From: an uncultured Eubacteriales bacterium | Lineage (GTDB): Bacteria; Bacillota; Clostridia; Oscillospirales; Acutalibacteraceae | DNA: 64,000 nucleotides | Assembly: GCA_902491475.1 (NCBI GenBank) | Contig: CABUHY010000004.1 | Span: 67,173 to 131,172, forward strand | Reading direction: 5' to 3' | Shown: one piece after another, positions 7,375 to 16,421 of the stretch | How positions within the stretch are numbered: the stretch's first letter is position 1 | Layout of the letters: each line of letters starts with the position of its first letter | Notes under the pieces: generated by a model | What the model was told of the DNA's origin: nothing | Databases searched by the model: none | The model's input: only the letters and a program-made list of their open reading frames with translations | Position numbers and translations under genes: made by a program

Positions 7375-10068
7375 ATGATAAATGTTATGCCCAAGTGGGG
7401 TCCGTATTCAAAAAAATATTTTGGAATTTCAAAGATAGTTGACCATAAAAGCGAAAAAGGCGTAAGGTTTGACCTTGTGGTGCTCCCGTGCGTTTCAAAC
7501 ACGGACGCCAAAGTGCCCAATGTTACAATCCCCGTCGGCGTTCATCCGTGGGAGAGTAAGAGCGACTATTCCTATTATTCTTACAGACAGGATATTGAGT
7601 GGAAGGATGTTATCTATTCCGATGTCTCCTTTACAAGGCTCGGCGACGACTCAACTCTTGTACGCACGGAAATTTTCAACAATTCCGAGATGATGCAGAA
7701 CTGCCTTGTCAATTTCTTCTCTTCCGTTCAGTTCCCGACCGTAAACAGGGTATGTCTTACTCTGCCAGAAAAGTGCGATTTCAAAAAAGCGCTTGACTAC
7801 GAAACCTACGAATACAATACGCCCCGTCCGTGGGATAAGGAGACCATGGACGCCATGCATAAGGGCGAATTTTTCGACGACAGATTTTATCTTCACAAGG
7901 GCTTGGGAGACAGGGATAACAACCGCTACATTCTTCCGAAATACTCAAAGCTCGGCGAGGAAAAAAACGATACAATTACCTATGATTTTGACATAAAAAA
8001 CGATTACAAAAACGCTGTTTTGTCCGTCAGATACCGCACAACTTCTGTAAAGGCGTCTGACTTTACAATCAACGGTAAACCTTTCAGCTTCAAGGCTTGC
8101 GACGATTTGCAGCTTGCTCAAATTCCGCTCGGCGCTTTAAGCTCGGGGAAATTCTTCTTAAAGCTTGTTTCCGAGGGGACGGGCGGTATCGAATTTGACT
8201 TTTTTGCCGTAACCGAGGCGGAGGACTGCGGCAAAATTATCACAAAAACCGAGAAAAACGATTTTATGCCGACCGTGTCCTTTGAGGAAAACGAAAACGG
8301 AAAAACGGTAAAAATGAAATACAGGGATATTCCAGATACTTTCACTTTGAGGACATTTAACAAGGAGACAAGACTCCGTGAAATACCGACGGGCTGCCTT
8401 GAAGATGTTCCCACGCCGAGGGTTTCTCAGCCCGACCCGAGCTTTGACAATATGATGGAAACCTTTTCGGGCGAGTTTTCGTGGAAACATTCCGATGAGG
8501 GCTACTATCAGAACACCCTTGTGCATACTCTGTACATTCCCGCCCACACAAGCCATGTCGAGTATGCGGTAATTTCGGGCAGCGAAACCGAGTACAAAAC
8601 GCCCGAGGAATATGAAAAGATATATCTTGCCGCAAAAAATTCAACCGAAAAAATAGCTCTCAACGAAGCGGGCAAAAAATACGAGTTTTCAAACGAGCTC
8701 TTGCGTGCGGCAATGTTCCAAAACACGGTATATCCGCTCTATCATCACGGCGATTATGTTGTGCACCACACGCCCGGTAAGCGTTGGGACTCTTTCTACA
8801 CTTGGGATTCGGGCTTTATCGGTCTTGAAATGAATATGTACAACCCCGAGATAGCGGAGTATATCCTTGATTTGTATTTGAGCGACAAGGACAATAAGGA
8901 TTATGCCTTTTTGCTCCACGGTTCTCCCGTTCCCGTGCATATTTATCAGTATTACGATATGCTCTCAAGGACAAACGACAAGTCCGGGCTTTACGGCTAT
9001 TATGACCGTGTAAAGATGTTTTACGATTTCCTTTGCGGCAAGGCGGACGGCTCAACCACCGCAAAGTTCAAAAGCGGTATGACAACTACCTTTGAGTATT
9101 TCTATAACTGCTCGGGTATGGACGACTTGCCCCCGCAGGCTGAAACATACAGAAGAAAGCTTCAGCTTTTGACCGCTCCGTGCATATCCTCCTCGCAGGT
9201 CATCAGGTGTGCAAAAATCCTGTCGGTTATCGCCTCGCATCTCGGAAAAACCGAGGATGTCAAAGAGTATGAGACCGACATAAAGCGTATTTCGGACGGC
9301 TTACAGACCTACGCGTGGGATGAGGAAGCGGGCTATTTCTCATATGTCGTTCATGACGAAAACGGAGAGCCGAAAGAACAGCTTCGCAGTGAAAGCGGAG
9401 AGAATATGAACAAGACGATGGACGGTATTTATCCGCTTATCGCAGGCATTACGGACGAAAATCAGACAAAGAAAATCCTTGCCCATATCAAAAGCGAGGA
9501 CGAAATGATGAGCAAGGTCGGCATTTCCGCTGTCAATATGAAGGCGGGATATTATGCCACAAACGGCTATTGGAACGGCAATGTCTGGTTCTCGCACCAA
9601 TGGTTCGTATGGAAAACCATGCTTGACCTCGGCGAAAGCGATTTTGCGTATAAAATCGCAAAGACCGCACTTGACGCATGGAAAAAAGAGGTCGAGTATT
9701 CTTATTACACCTTTGAGATGATGTCCATAACCACGGGCAGGGGAGGTTGGTTCCACAACTTCGGCGGACTTTCCGCTCCCGTCAACATCTGGGCAAACGC
9801 TTACTATAACCCGGGCACATTCAGCTTCGGCTTCGATATTTTCTGCGAAAACAGCGAGTTTTCAAGCGATTTTACGGACTTCAAGGCAACCGTCAGCCAT
9901 TATAACGGTAAAAAGTCAACCGTAATCGCAGTGATGAACGATAAACATTCATACACAGTCAAGCTCAACGGCGAAAAGGCGGAGTTTACCGAGCGTGAAA
10001 AGGGAACGCTTGAAATTACCGTTCCCGCAGACGCCGAAAAGGCTGAAATTTCGGTTCAGCTTGTGTAA
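7375..10068 (+). CDS. Glycoside hydrolase with (alpha/alpha)6 barrel, MGH1/GH63-like
   Basis: 897-aa protein without a signal peptide, so cytoplasmic. Residues 1 to about 430 look beta-rich, and the rest like an alpha-helical toroid related to mannosylglycerate hydrolase/GH63/trehalase. Visible active-site-like motifs are RWDSFYTWDSGFIGLEM (about 465-481), MTTTFEYFYNCSGMDD and GYWNGNVWFSHQWFVWK; a short beta domain closes the protein. The likely role is hydrolysis of an alpha-linked oligosaccharide or glycoside imported by the cell; the sugar cannot be read. ATG 7375 follows the upstream stop by only a few bases with GAGAGG in the preceding gene. The 3' end overlaps the convergent bofC-like gene by 13 nt. 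Confidence 0.8.
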   Translation: MINVMPKWGPYSKKYFGISKIVDHKSEKGVRFDLVVLPCVSNTDAKVPNVTIPVGVHPWESKSDYSYYSYRQDIEWKDVIYSDVSFTRLGDDSTLVRTEIFNNSEMMQNCLVNFFSSVQFPTVNRVCLTLPEKCDFKKALDYETYEYNTPRPWDKETMDAMHKGEFFDDRFYLHKGLGDRDNNRYILPKYSKLGEEKNDTITYDFDIKNDYKNAVLSVRYRTTSVKASDFTINGKPFSFKACDDLQLAQIPLGALSSGKFFLKLVSEGTGGIEFDFFAVTEAEDCGKIITKTEKNDFMPTVSFEENENGKTVKMKYRDIPDTFTLRTFNKETRLREIPTGCLEDVPTPRVSQPDPSFDNMMETFSGEFSWKHSDEGYYQNTLVHTLYIPAHTSHVEYAVISGSETEYKTPEEYEKIYLAAKNSTEKIALNEAGKKYEFSNELLRAAMFQNTVYPLYHHGDYVVHHTPGKRWDSFYTWDSGFIGLEMNMYNPEIAEYILDLYLSDKDNKDYAFLLHGSPVPVHIYQYYDMLSRTNDKSGLYGYYDRVKMFYDFLCGKADGSTTAKFKSGMTTTFEYFYNCSGMDDLPPQAETYRRKLQLLTAPCISSSQVIRCAKILSVIASHLGKTEDVKEYETDIKRISDGLQTYAWDEEAGYFSYVVHDENGEPKEQLRSESGENMNKTMDGIYPLIAGITDENQTKKILAHIKSEDEMMSKVGISAVNMKAGYYATNGYWNGNVWFSHQWFVWKTMLDLGESDFAYKIAKTALDAWKKEVEYSYYTFEMMSITTGRGGWFHNFGGLSAPVNIWANAYYNPGTFSFGFDIFCENSEFSSDFTDFKATVSHYNGKKSTVIAVMNDKHSYTVKLNGEKAEFTEREKGTLEITVPADAEKAEISVQLV

Positions 10069-10376
10069 TCTTCGATTATTTTCAATATTTCATCATCGGA
10101 CTCGGCGGAAATTCCCTCTTTGATTTTGCCTTGCTCCGAGTCGGGCAGCGACGAGAGGTAAACATCGTATATTTCAACGGGCATTGAATATCCCCGCTTG
10201 AAAAGGGCTAATTTTCCGTCGTATTCGCCGAGTGTGTAAAGCGGCGAAAGCGTTGTGCTTTCGGACAAAATCGCCGCTTTGTCGTCTTTTGCTCCGAGCG
10301 AAAAAGCCGCGCCGACAAACGCTGCCGCAAGCACTATCGCCGTTACCGCAACAGCTCTCAAAAGTATCTTTTGCAC
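10056..10376 (-). CDS. Membrane-anchored BofC C-terminal-domain protein
   Basis: 106-aa protein with an N-terminal membrane anchor (KILLRAVAVTAIVLAAAFVG) and an exported domain with LGEYDGKLALFKRGY, MPVEIYDVYLSSLP and a final IIEDYTS. This matches the C-terminal domain of BofC, the forespore-secreted regulator of SpoIVB protease signalling during sigma-K checkpoint control in Bacillus; the N-terminal BofC domain is absent, as in many clostridial proteins. The frame is open to an ATG at 10406, but AAAAGGAGTG lies seven bases before GTG 10376, which decides the start. The pathway role in this organism is inference. Confidence 0.72.
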   Translation of the reverse strand: MQKILLRAVAVTAIVLAAAFVGAAFSLGAKDDKAAILSESTTLSPLYTLGEYDGKLALFKRGYSMPVEIYDVYLSSLPDSEQGKIKEGISAESDDEILKIIEDYTS

Positions 10377-10479
10377 AAAATCACTCCTTTTGGTTATTTT
10401 CGGCAAAAAATACGGATTTAACGCAGTCGGTCAAAAAATTATCTTTTTTTATAAAAATGATGAAATATTCACAAAATTG

Positions 10480-10488
10480 TGTTACAAT
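10480..10488 (+). promoter_or_regulatory. Extended -10 promoter for the penicillin-binding protein
   Basis: TGTTACAAT: a TG dinucleotide one base before a TACAAT -10 hexamer, 40 nt before the ATG at 10528. No convincing -35 hexamer is visible. Confidence 0.45.
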
Positions 10489-10527
10489 ACTTTATTATGG
10501 CAAAGTCAGCGTACGGAGGAACTACAT

Positions 10528-12825
10528 ATGGCAAAAAATGTGCGTAAAAAACCGAAAAAGCAGAAAAAGCCGCTCAACCCCAAGGCTAAAAAAGCGCTTA
10601 CCGCTTTGTTGGCTCTGGCTTTTACCGCTCTTGTTTCTTTGGTAATTGTCTGCACATATCTGATTATATATATGGTTTCGTATGTAAACGGCGAGGCTAA
10701 AATAGACATTGCCGATTACAAGGAAAATCAGGCGCAGACCACAATCGTTTACGCCTATAACTCAAATGACGAGGCGGTTGAGCTGACCCGTCTGCACGGC
10801 GAGCAGAACCGTGTGTGGACGAGCATTGACGAAATTCCCGCAAACCTCCAGAATGCGTATATCGCCCTTGAGGACAAGCGTTTTGAAAAGCATGACGGCG
10901 TTGACTGGATAAGAACCGTAAAGGCGGTAATTACTTTCGGTAAGGCGGGCGGCGGCTCCACGCTTACCCAACAGCTTATCAAGAACCTTACGGGTGAAAA
11001 CGGCAAGACCGTAAGCCGTAAGTTCTATGAGATACTCAATGCGTTGAACCTTGAAAAGAACGCTTCAAAAGCCACAATTCTCGAAGCGTATATGAATACC
11101 GTTTATATGAGCCACGGCTGTTACGGCGTAAAGACTACCGCCGAAAAATATTTCGGCAAGGATTTGTCCGAGCTCAACATTGCGGAGTGCGCCTCGATAG
11201 CGGCTATAACGCAGAACCCCTCGACCAACGACCCGCTGCTTCATCCCGAAGCAAACAGGAAAAGGCAGCTTACCTGCCTTAGGAATATGCTCAAAGAGGG
11301 ATATATCTCTCAGGAGGAATACGACGAGGCTGTGGCATACGAAATGGTCTTCACAAACAGTGAAAACTATGTCAAAAAGGACAGCTCGGACGACAGCTCC
11401 AACGCTTCAAACGCCGCTGCAACGGAAATTCAGAGCTACTATGTCGACTATGTTATACAGTCGGTTATAAACGACCTTGTTTCGCAGTGCGGCTACACAA
11501 AGTCGCAGGCTTCAAAGCTTATTTACAACGGCGGCTTGAGAATTTATTCGGCTGTTGACACGGGCATACAGGCACAGCTTGAGGATGTTTATGTCAACAA
11601 GGTAACAATGCCCGCATACAACAAAAATGTTCCCGACGCACAGTCGGCTATGACTATAATGGACTACAACGGCAGAATACTCGGTATGGTAGGCGGTATC
11701 GGAGAAAAGACCGAAAACAGAGGCCTCAACCGTGCAACTACTCCGAGACAGCCGGGTTCTTCAATCAAACCCATTTCGATTTATTCTCCCGCTATTGAGG
11801 AAAAGTATGTAACCTGGAGCACCAAGGTGCAGAACTACGGCGTTGCGCATTACTATCCCGACGGCGGAACGGGACCCGTAAACTACGGTAACGACCCCGG
11901 CTCGCCCGATTCGTATGTAACGGTTCAGCATGCGCTTTGCGTATCGTACAACACCGTTCCCGCACAGCTTCTCAAGCAGATGGGCGTTGAATTGAGCTAT
12001 AAGTACGCAACCGAAAAATTCAAGCTTACCTATCTCAACGAAAGCGATAAAAATATGTCGTCTCTCGCAGTCGGCGGCGCAAGCAAGGGCGTAACCACGG
12101 TGCAGATGGCGGCGGCGTTTGCGGCGTTCGGCAACGGCGGCAAGTATTATGAGCCGTATTGCTATTACAAGGTTACAAACGCAAACGGAACAAAGATATA
12201 TCTTCAGCATCAGGAGTCGGAGGGTGAGCAAATTCTTTCTCCCGACACCGCAGATGTTATGAACAAGCTTTTACAGACGGTCGTAACCGACGCCGCTCAT
12301 ATGGCGACGGGACGCAATTACGGCATCTCGGGCTTTGAAACCTTTGCAAAAACAGGTACGACGAGTGACGATAAGGACCGTTGGTTCGTAGGAGGCACAC
12401 CTTATTATGTTGCTGCCGTATGGTACGGCTGCGATATGCCCAAACAGCTTTCGGCTTATGTTTCGGGCAGCCCCTCGGGTAAGATTTTCGACGAGGTAAT
12501 GACAAGAATACACAAGGGTCTTACAGCTAAGCCCTTTGATACGCATTCAAACCTTTTGATGAGCGCTACTTACTGTACGCAGTCGGGCTTCCTCGCAAGC
12601 GAGAGCTGTACGAGCACTGCGACAGGCTGGTACACAAAGAGCAATCTCCCCGGACACTGCACCTCGTGTGCTGCTGCATCGAGCGTTCAGGAGCCCGTAC
12701 AGGAGGGCGAGACGGTAACAACTCCCGCTTCGCAAACTCCCGAAACACCCGCGGCAAGCGACGATAATTCGTCGGATACTCCGCCCGCAACGGCGTCGCC
12801 CGATAATCTTCCGCCTGCCGAATAG
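10528..12825 (+). CDS. Class A penicillin-binding protein (transglycosylase/transpeptidase)
   Basis: 765-aa bifunctional peptidoglycan synthase. A Lys-rich cytoplasmic tail (residues 1-22) precedes one membrane helix (about 25-52). The GT51 domain carries ALEDKRFEKHDG (catalytic Glu115) and GGSTLTQQLIKNL. The transpeptidase domain has the serine motif SSIK (residues 411-414), SYN in CVSYNTVPAQ and KTGT in FAKTGTTSDDKD. The C-terminal tail is low-complexity, rich in Thr, Pro, Ala and Ser, ending at a PPAE tail, after a Cys-rich segment (SESCTSTAT, GHCTSCAAAS). The frame is open 91 codons further upstream, but GGAGGA immediately before ATG 10528 fixes the start. ruvX follows after 8 nt. Confidence 0.95.
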   Translation: MAKNVRKKPKKQKKPLNPKAKKALTALLALAFTALVSLVIVCTYLIIYMVSYVNGEAKIDIADYKENQAQTTIVYAYNSNDEAVELTRLHGEQNRVWTSIDEIPANLQNAYIALEDKRFEKHDGVDWIRTVKAVITFGKAGGGSTLTQQLIKNLTGENGKTVSRKFYEILNALNLEKNASKATILEAYMNTVYMSHGCYGVKTTAEKYFGKDLSELNIAECASIAAITQNPSTNDPLLHPEANRKRQLTCLRNMLKEGYISQEEYDEAVAYEMVFTNSENYVKKDSSDDSSNASNAAATEIQSYYVDYVIQSVINDLVSQCGYTKSQASKLIYNGGLRIYSAVDTGIQAQLEDVYVNKVTMPAYNKNVPDAQSAMTIMDYNGRILGMVGGIGEKTENRGLNRATTPRQPGSSIKPISIYSPAIEEKYVTWSTKVQNYGVAHYYPDGGTGPVNYGNDPGSPDSYVTVQHALCVSYNTVPAQLLKQMGVELSYKYATEKFKLTYLNESDKNMSSLAVGGASKGVTTVQMAAAFAAFGNGGKYYEPYCYYKVTNANGTKIYLQHQESEGEQILSPDTADVMNKLLQTVVTDAAHMATGRNYGISGFETFAKTGTTSDDKDRWFVGGTPYYVAAVWYGCDMPKQLSAYVSGSPSGKIFDEVMTRIHKGLTAKPFDTHSNLLMSATYCTQSGFLASESCTSTATGWYTKSNLPGHCTSCAAASSVQEPVQEGETVTTPASQTPETPAASDDNSSDTPPATASPDNLPPAE

Positions 12826-12833
12826 GAGAAAAT

Positions 12834-13244
12834 ATGGTTATAATTTCCGTCGATTACGGCGATGCGAGAACGGGTATTGCGGCTTGCGACAAGTTTCAGA
12901 TGCTCGCTTCTCCCGTAACCGTTATAAAGCAAAAGGACCCCGAGCTGCTCTCGGAGGAAATAAAGGAAATATGCGTTGAGAAAAAAGCGGAGAAAATCGT
13001 TCTCGGACTTCCGAAAAATATGGACGGCAGCGAGGGCTTCCGTGCGGAGGCGTGCAAGAGCTTTGCACAAACCCTTTCCGAAAAGACGGGACTGACCGTC
13101 GATTTTCAGGACGAACGGCTGACAACCGTTTCGGCGCACAACATACTCAATGCGACCGACACGAGAGGAAAGAAGCGCAAGGCGGTTGTTGACGCCGTGT
13201 CCGCCGTGCTTATTCTCGAGGATTATATGAGAAAACAAAAGTAA
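12834..13244 (+). CDS. ruvX: Holliday junction resolvase RuvX/YqgF
   Basis: 136-aa RNase H-fold protein, the normal family size. Motifs are ISVDYGDARTGIA at the N-terminus (catalytic Asp7), LGLPKNMDGSEG, DERLTTVSA and KAVVDAVSAVLILEDY with the C-terminal acidic residues. Family members act as resolvase and/or pre-16S rRNA nuclease. ATG 12834 follows AGGAG and is 8 nt from the upstream stop, so it is probably co-transcribed with the penicillin-binding protein and ends at the terminator at 13266-13306. Confidence 0.93.
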   Translation: MVIISVDYGDARTGIAACDKFQMLASPVTVIKQKDPELLSEEIKEICVEKKAEKIVLGLPKNMDGSEGFRAEACKSFAQTLSEKTGLTVDFQDERLTTVSAHNILNATDTRGKKRKAVVDAVSAVLILEDYMRKQK

Positions 13245-13265
13245 CCCCACGATATGACAAATTAT

Positions 13266-13306
13266 TGAGCTTGAAGCCTATATAATTGGCTTCAGGCTCA
13301 TTTTTT
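13266..13306 (+). terminator. Intrinsic terminator after ruvX
   Basis: TGAGCTTGAAGCC pairs with GGCTTCAGGCTCA (one mismatch) around a 9-nt loop, followed by a run of T. It separates ruvX from spoIIGA. Confidence 0.85.
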
Positions 13307-13321
13307 GTGTGGTGATAAGTT

Positions 13322-14230
13322 TTGACTGTCTATGTTGACATATTGCTTGCGGTAAACATATTCGTAAACTACTTCCTGCTTCTTGCAAGCGCAAAAATAC
13401 TGCACCGTGAAATAAAACGGGTAAGGCTGTTCTTTGCCTCTGCCCTCGGAAGCCTTTATTCGCTGATTATTTTCCTGCCCGAGCTTCCCGAGGCGGTTAC
13501 CGTGTTTGTGAATTTTGCGGTGTCTGCTGTGCTGACTGCCATAGCCTTTTCGCCGAAAACCTTTAAGGTGTTTTTGCGTGAGGTTGCGGTGTTCTTCGGG
13601 GTGAATTTTGCCTTTGCGGGGATTATGCTCGGCATATGGCTTGCGTTTAAGCCGAGCGGAATGGTGTTTAACAACAGTGTGGTTTATTTCAATATCAACA
13701 TAAAAATACTGACCGTTTCAACCGTTGCCTGCTATGTTATCATCACGCTTATTTCAAGGCTTATGAAACGCAGTGCGCCGTCCGACTCCGTTTACAGCGT
13801 AACTTTTTCAAATTCGGGCAGAAGCGTTACCGTGAACGCCCTGCTTGACACGGGAAACACACTTAAAGACGGCTTTTCGGGGAAGCCCGTTATCATAGCG
13901 GACGAGAGCGTTTTCACTTCGCTTGTGGGCTTTGTGCCCGAGGATTGCTTTCGTGGCAACAATGCGGTCGATATGATGGGCGTTCAAAACAAAATAAGGC
14001 TCATAGCCTATAACACGGTCGGCGAAAAGGGCTTTTTGAAAGCCGTGTCGGTGGACAGCGTGAGCGTAAAGGTCGGCACTTCGGAGCACACCGTTAAAAA
14101 TGTGCTTGTCGCACAGAGCAAAACAAGGTTTACAAACGGAGAATATTCGGCAATACTCAACAACGATTTTTTTGAAAGGATGAACAGTGATGATAAGAGA
14201 GTACATACTGTCGCTTTTGGCAAAAATTAA
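13322..14230 (+). CDS. spoIIGA: Sporulation sigma-E processing aspartic peptidase SpoIIGA
   Basis: 302-aa membrane protease that removes the pro-sequence of sigma-E after a forespore signal. The N-terminal half has about five membrane helices (VDILLAVNIFVNYFLLLASA and following); the C-terminal half is an aspartic-protease-like domain with the catalytic LLDTGNTLKDGFSGKPV (DTG at about residue 176) and NGEYSAILNNDFF near the end. The start is TTG 13322 with GGTGAT upstream. It overlaps sigE by 41 nt, the conserved gene order. The promoter is not obvious in the 15-75 nt upstream and no clear Spo0A box was seen. Confidence 0.94.
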   Translation: MTVYVDILLAVNIFVNYFLLLASAKILHREIKRVRLFFASALGSLYSLIIFLPELPEAVTVFVNFAVSAVLTAIAFSPKTFKVFLREVAVFFGVNFAFAGIMLGIWLAFKPSGMVFNNSVVYFNINIKILTVSTVACYVIITLISRLMKRSAPSDSVYSVTFSNSGRSVTVNALLDTGNTLKDGFSGKPVIIADESVFTSLVGFVPEDCFRGNNAVDMMGVQNKIRLIAYNTVGEKGFLKAVSVDSVSVKVGTSEHTVKNVLVAQSKTRFTNGEYSAILNNDFFERMNSDDKRVHTVAFGKN

Positions 14231-14897
14231 GGGCATACTTTTTCAGACGGATATAGACTTCGTCGGCGGCTGTGAAAACCTGCCCGAACCGCTTACCAAG
14301 GAGCAGGAGGAGGATTGCCTTCGGCGTATCGCAAACGGAGACGAAACCGCAAGGGAGCCTTTAATAGTCCACAATTTAAGGCTTGTCGTCTACATAGCCA
14401 AAAAGTTTGACAATTCGGGCGTGGGCATAGACGACCTTGTTTCAATCGGCACAATAGGGCTTATCAAGGCCGTCAACACCTTTAAGCCCGAAAAAAACAT
14501 AAAGCTTGCCACCTATGCCTCACGGTGTATTGAAAATGAAATACTTATGTATCTTCGTAAGATAAGTCTCCATAAGACGGACATTTCGATAGACGAGCCG
14601 CTGAACATCGACTGGGACGGAAACGAACTGCTTTTGTCCGATGTGCTCGGAAGCGAGCCTGACGAAATAAACCGTGAGCTTGAATGTGAGGACGAAAAAA
14701 AGGTGCTTTTGAAAACCGTGAACTCGCTCTCACAGCGGGAAAGGCTGATTATGAATATGCGCTTCGGGCTCGACGGGGAAAAGGAGCACACCCAAAAGGA
14801 GGTTGCGGACATTCTCGGGATTTCCCAAAGCTATATTTCGCGCCTTGAAAAACGGATAATCGTGCGGCTGAAAAAGGAGCTTGAAAAAGCTGTATAA
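14190..14897 (+). CDS. sigE: RNA polymerase sporulation sigma factor SigE (pro-sigma-E)
   Basis: Early mother-cell sigma factor, 235 aa. A short amphipathic pro-sequence (REYILSLLAKIKGILF) is followed by GGCENLPEPLT, region 2 motifs HNLRLVVYIAKKF, DDLVSIGTIGLIKAV and ATYASRCIENEILMY, and a region 4 HTH (TQKEVADILGISQSYISRLEKR). GTG 14187 or ATG 14190 are both possible with AAAGGA upstream; the sequence cannot separate them. It is translationally coupled to spoIIGA. In many Firmicutes sigG follows sigE; here an unrelated MBOAT gene follows. Confidence 0.95.
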   Translation: MIREYILSLLAKIKGILFQTDIDFVGGCENLPEPLTKEQEEDCLRRIANGDETAREPLIVHNLRLVVYIAKKFDNSGVGIDDLVSIGTIGLIKAVNTFKPEKNIKLATYASRCIENEILMYLRKISLHKTDISIDEPLNIDWDGNELLLSDVLGSEPDEINRELECEDEKKVLLKTVNSLSQRERLIMNMRFGLDGEKEHTQKEVADILGISQSYISRLEKRIIVRLKKELEKAV

Positions 14898-14936
14898 ATT
14901 TGTCTGCAAATTTAATGAAAAAATTTCTAAAAACAC

Positions 14937-14965
14937 TGTTATTCGGGCAAAATGTATGTTATAAT
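14937..14965 (+). promoter_or_regulatory. Possible promoter for the MBOAT gene
   Basis: A perfect TATAAT (14960-14965) with a weak -35 TGTTAT (14937-14942) 17 nt upstream, about 38 nt before the TTG start at 15003. Confidence 0.45.
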
Positions 14966-15002
14966 ATCCATAATTATAAAATAGTATTTCGGAGGCTGAA
15001 AA

Positions 15003-16409
15003 TTGGTCTTTTCAAGCTTGGTATTTTTATACATTTTTCTGCCTCTGTGTCTTGTCTTTTACTTTTTAAGTAAGAATATAAAAGTCCGTAATGCCGTGCT
15101 TCTGGTGTTCTCGCTGGTGTTTTATGCCTACGGCGAGCCGAAGTACATACTTTTGATGATAGCAACCGTGCTTGTGGACTATATCGGCGGAATTCTTGTC
15201 GACAGATACAGGGGAAAGGCGCTCTCAAAGCTGTTTATGCTTTTGAGCGTCATAATTACGCTTTCAAGCCTTGCGCTTTTCAAATATTCCGACTTCTTTG
15301 CACACAGCCTTAATTCGGCTTTTTCGCTCAACATAAAGACGCTCGGACTTGCGCTTCCCATCGGTATTTCGTTCTATACCTTTCAGGCACTCACATATGT
15401 TGTCGATGTTTACAGAGACCGTGTAAAGGTTCAGGAGTCATTTTTCAAGCTTCTTTTGTATGTTTCGATGTTCCCGCAGCTGATAGCGGGTCCCATTGTC
15501 CGTTACAGCGATGTTGAAAAGCAGCTCTCGTGCAGGACCGTAACTTTAAGAGGTGCGGCTGACGGCGTTTTGCGCTTTTGCGTGGGTCTTGTCAAAAAGA
15601 CGGTAATCGCAAACTACGCAGGCGAGCTCTGCACAAAGCTTATCGGTTCGGATATGCAGAATGTCAGCTTCCTCGGTGCGTCTGTCGGAATAATAGCGTT
15701 CACATTACAAATTTATTTCGACTTCTCGGCTTATTCGGATATGGCGATAGGTCTCGGCAAGATATTCGGCTTTGATTTCCCCGAAAACTTCCGTTATCCC
15801 TACTGTGCGGACTCCGTAAACGATTTCTGGAGACGCTGGCACATAACATTGAGCTCGTTTTTCAGGGATTATGTCTACATACCGCTCGGCGGCAACAGGA
15901 AGCATTGGGCGTTCAATATGCTTGTGGTTTGGGTGCTGACGGGCTTTTGGCACGGAGCGAGCTACAACTACATCCTTTGGGGCCTTTATTATTTCTTCTT
16001 CCTTATGCTTGAAAAGATTTATATCGGAAAGCGCCTTGCAAGGACAAGCCCCGTTATAAAGCATATATACACAATGCTCGTTGTGGTTATCGGTTGGGCG
16101 TTCTTCTACTTTGAGGACCTTGCGAACCTCAAGAATTTCTTCAGGGCGATTTTCTTCGAAAACGGATTTTCGACCCTTACGGAAAAGACGGTTGCGCTCA
16201 ACTACATAGTTGTGATAATCGTCGGAATAATCGCCTCTCTCCCGATAGCGAATATCATAAGGCGCTTTGCTTTCAATATTTCGGAGAATGAATCGGGTAA
16301 GATTTTTGTTAATGTCGCGATTATTCTTTTCGTGCTGTTTTCGCTGACGGTTTCGACCGCTTCTCTTATCGGCGACAGCTACAATCCTTTCCTTTATTTC
16401 AGATTTTAA
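15003..16409 (+). CDS. MBOAT family O-acyltransferase (AlgI-like)
   Basis: 468-aa polytopic membrane protein with about 10-12 hydrophobic segments. It carries the MBOAT signature NDFWRRWHITLSSFFRDY, the YVYIPLGGN motif and the catalytic-type His in GFWHGASYNYILWGLYY. Family members O-acylate secreted polysaccharides or teichoic-acid-like polymers using acyl donors, usually with an SGNH/DHHW partner; a truncated DHHW gene follows 12 nt downstream. TTG 15003 is preceded by GGAGG at the expected spacing. The substrate is unknown; the exopolysaccharide encoded at 23-44 kb is one candidate. Confidence 0.93.
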   Translation: MVFSSLVFLYIFLPLCLVFYFLSKNIKVRNAVLLVFSLVFYAYGEPKYILLMIATVLVDYIGGILVDRYRGKALSKLFMLLSVIITLSSLALFKYSDFFAHSLNSAFSLNIKTLGLALPIGISFYTFQALTYVVDVYRDRVKVQESFFKLLLYVSMFPQLIAGPIVRYSDVEKQLSCRTVTLRGAADGVLRFCVGLVKKTVIANYAGELCTKLIGSDMQNVSFLGASVGIIAFTLQIYFDFSAYSDMAIGLGKIFGFDFPENFRYPYCADSVNDFWRRWHITLSSFFRDYVYIPLGGNRKHWAFNMLVVWVLTGFWHGASYNYILWGLYYFFFLMLEKIYIGKRLARTSPVIKHIYTMLVVVIGWAFFYFEDLANLKNFFRAIFFENGFSTLTEKTVALNYIVVIIVGIIASLPIANIIRRFAFNISENESGKIFVNVAIILFVLFSLTVSTASLIGDSYNPFLYFRF

Positions 16410-16421
16410 CGGAGAACATAA

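Noticed and set aside
10255..10527. 91-codon upstream extension of the penicillin-binding protein
   Set aside because: It crosses the divergent bofC-like gene and the promoter region; GGAGGA before ATG 10528 and the normal N-terminus fix the start.
13245..13321. Spo0A box ahead of spoIIGA
   Set aside because: Only a weak TGACAAA resemblance was found; it does not match the TGTCGAA core well enough to report.
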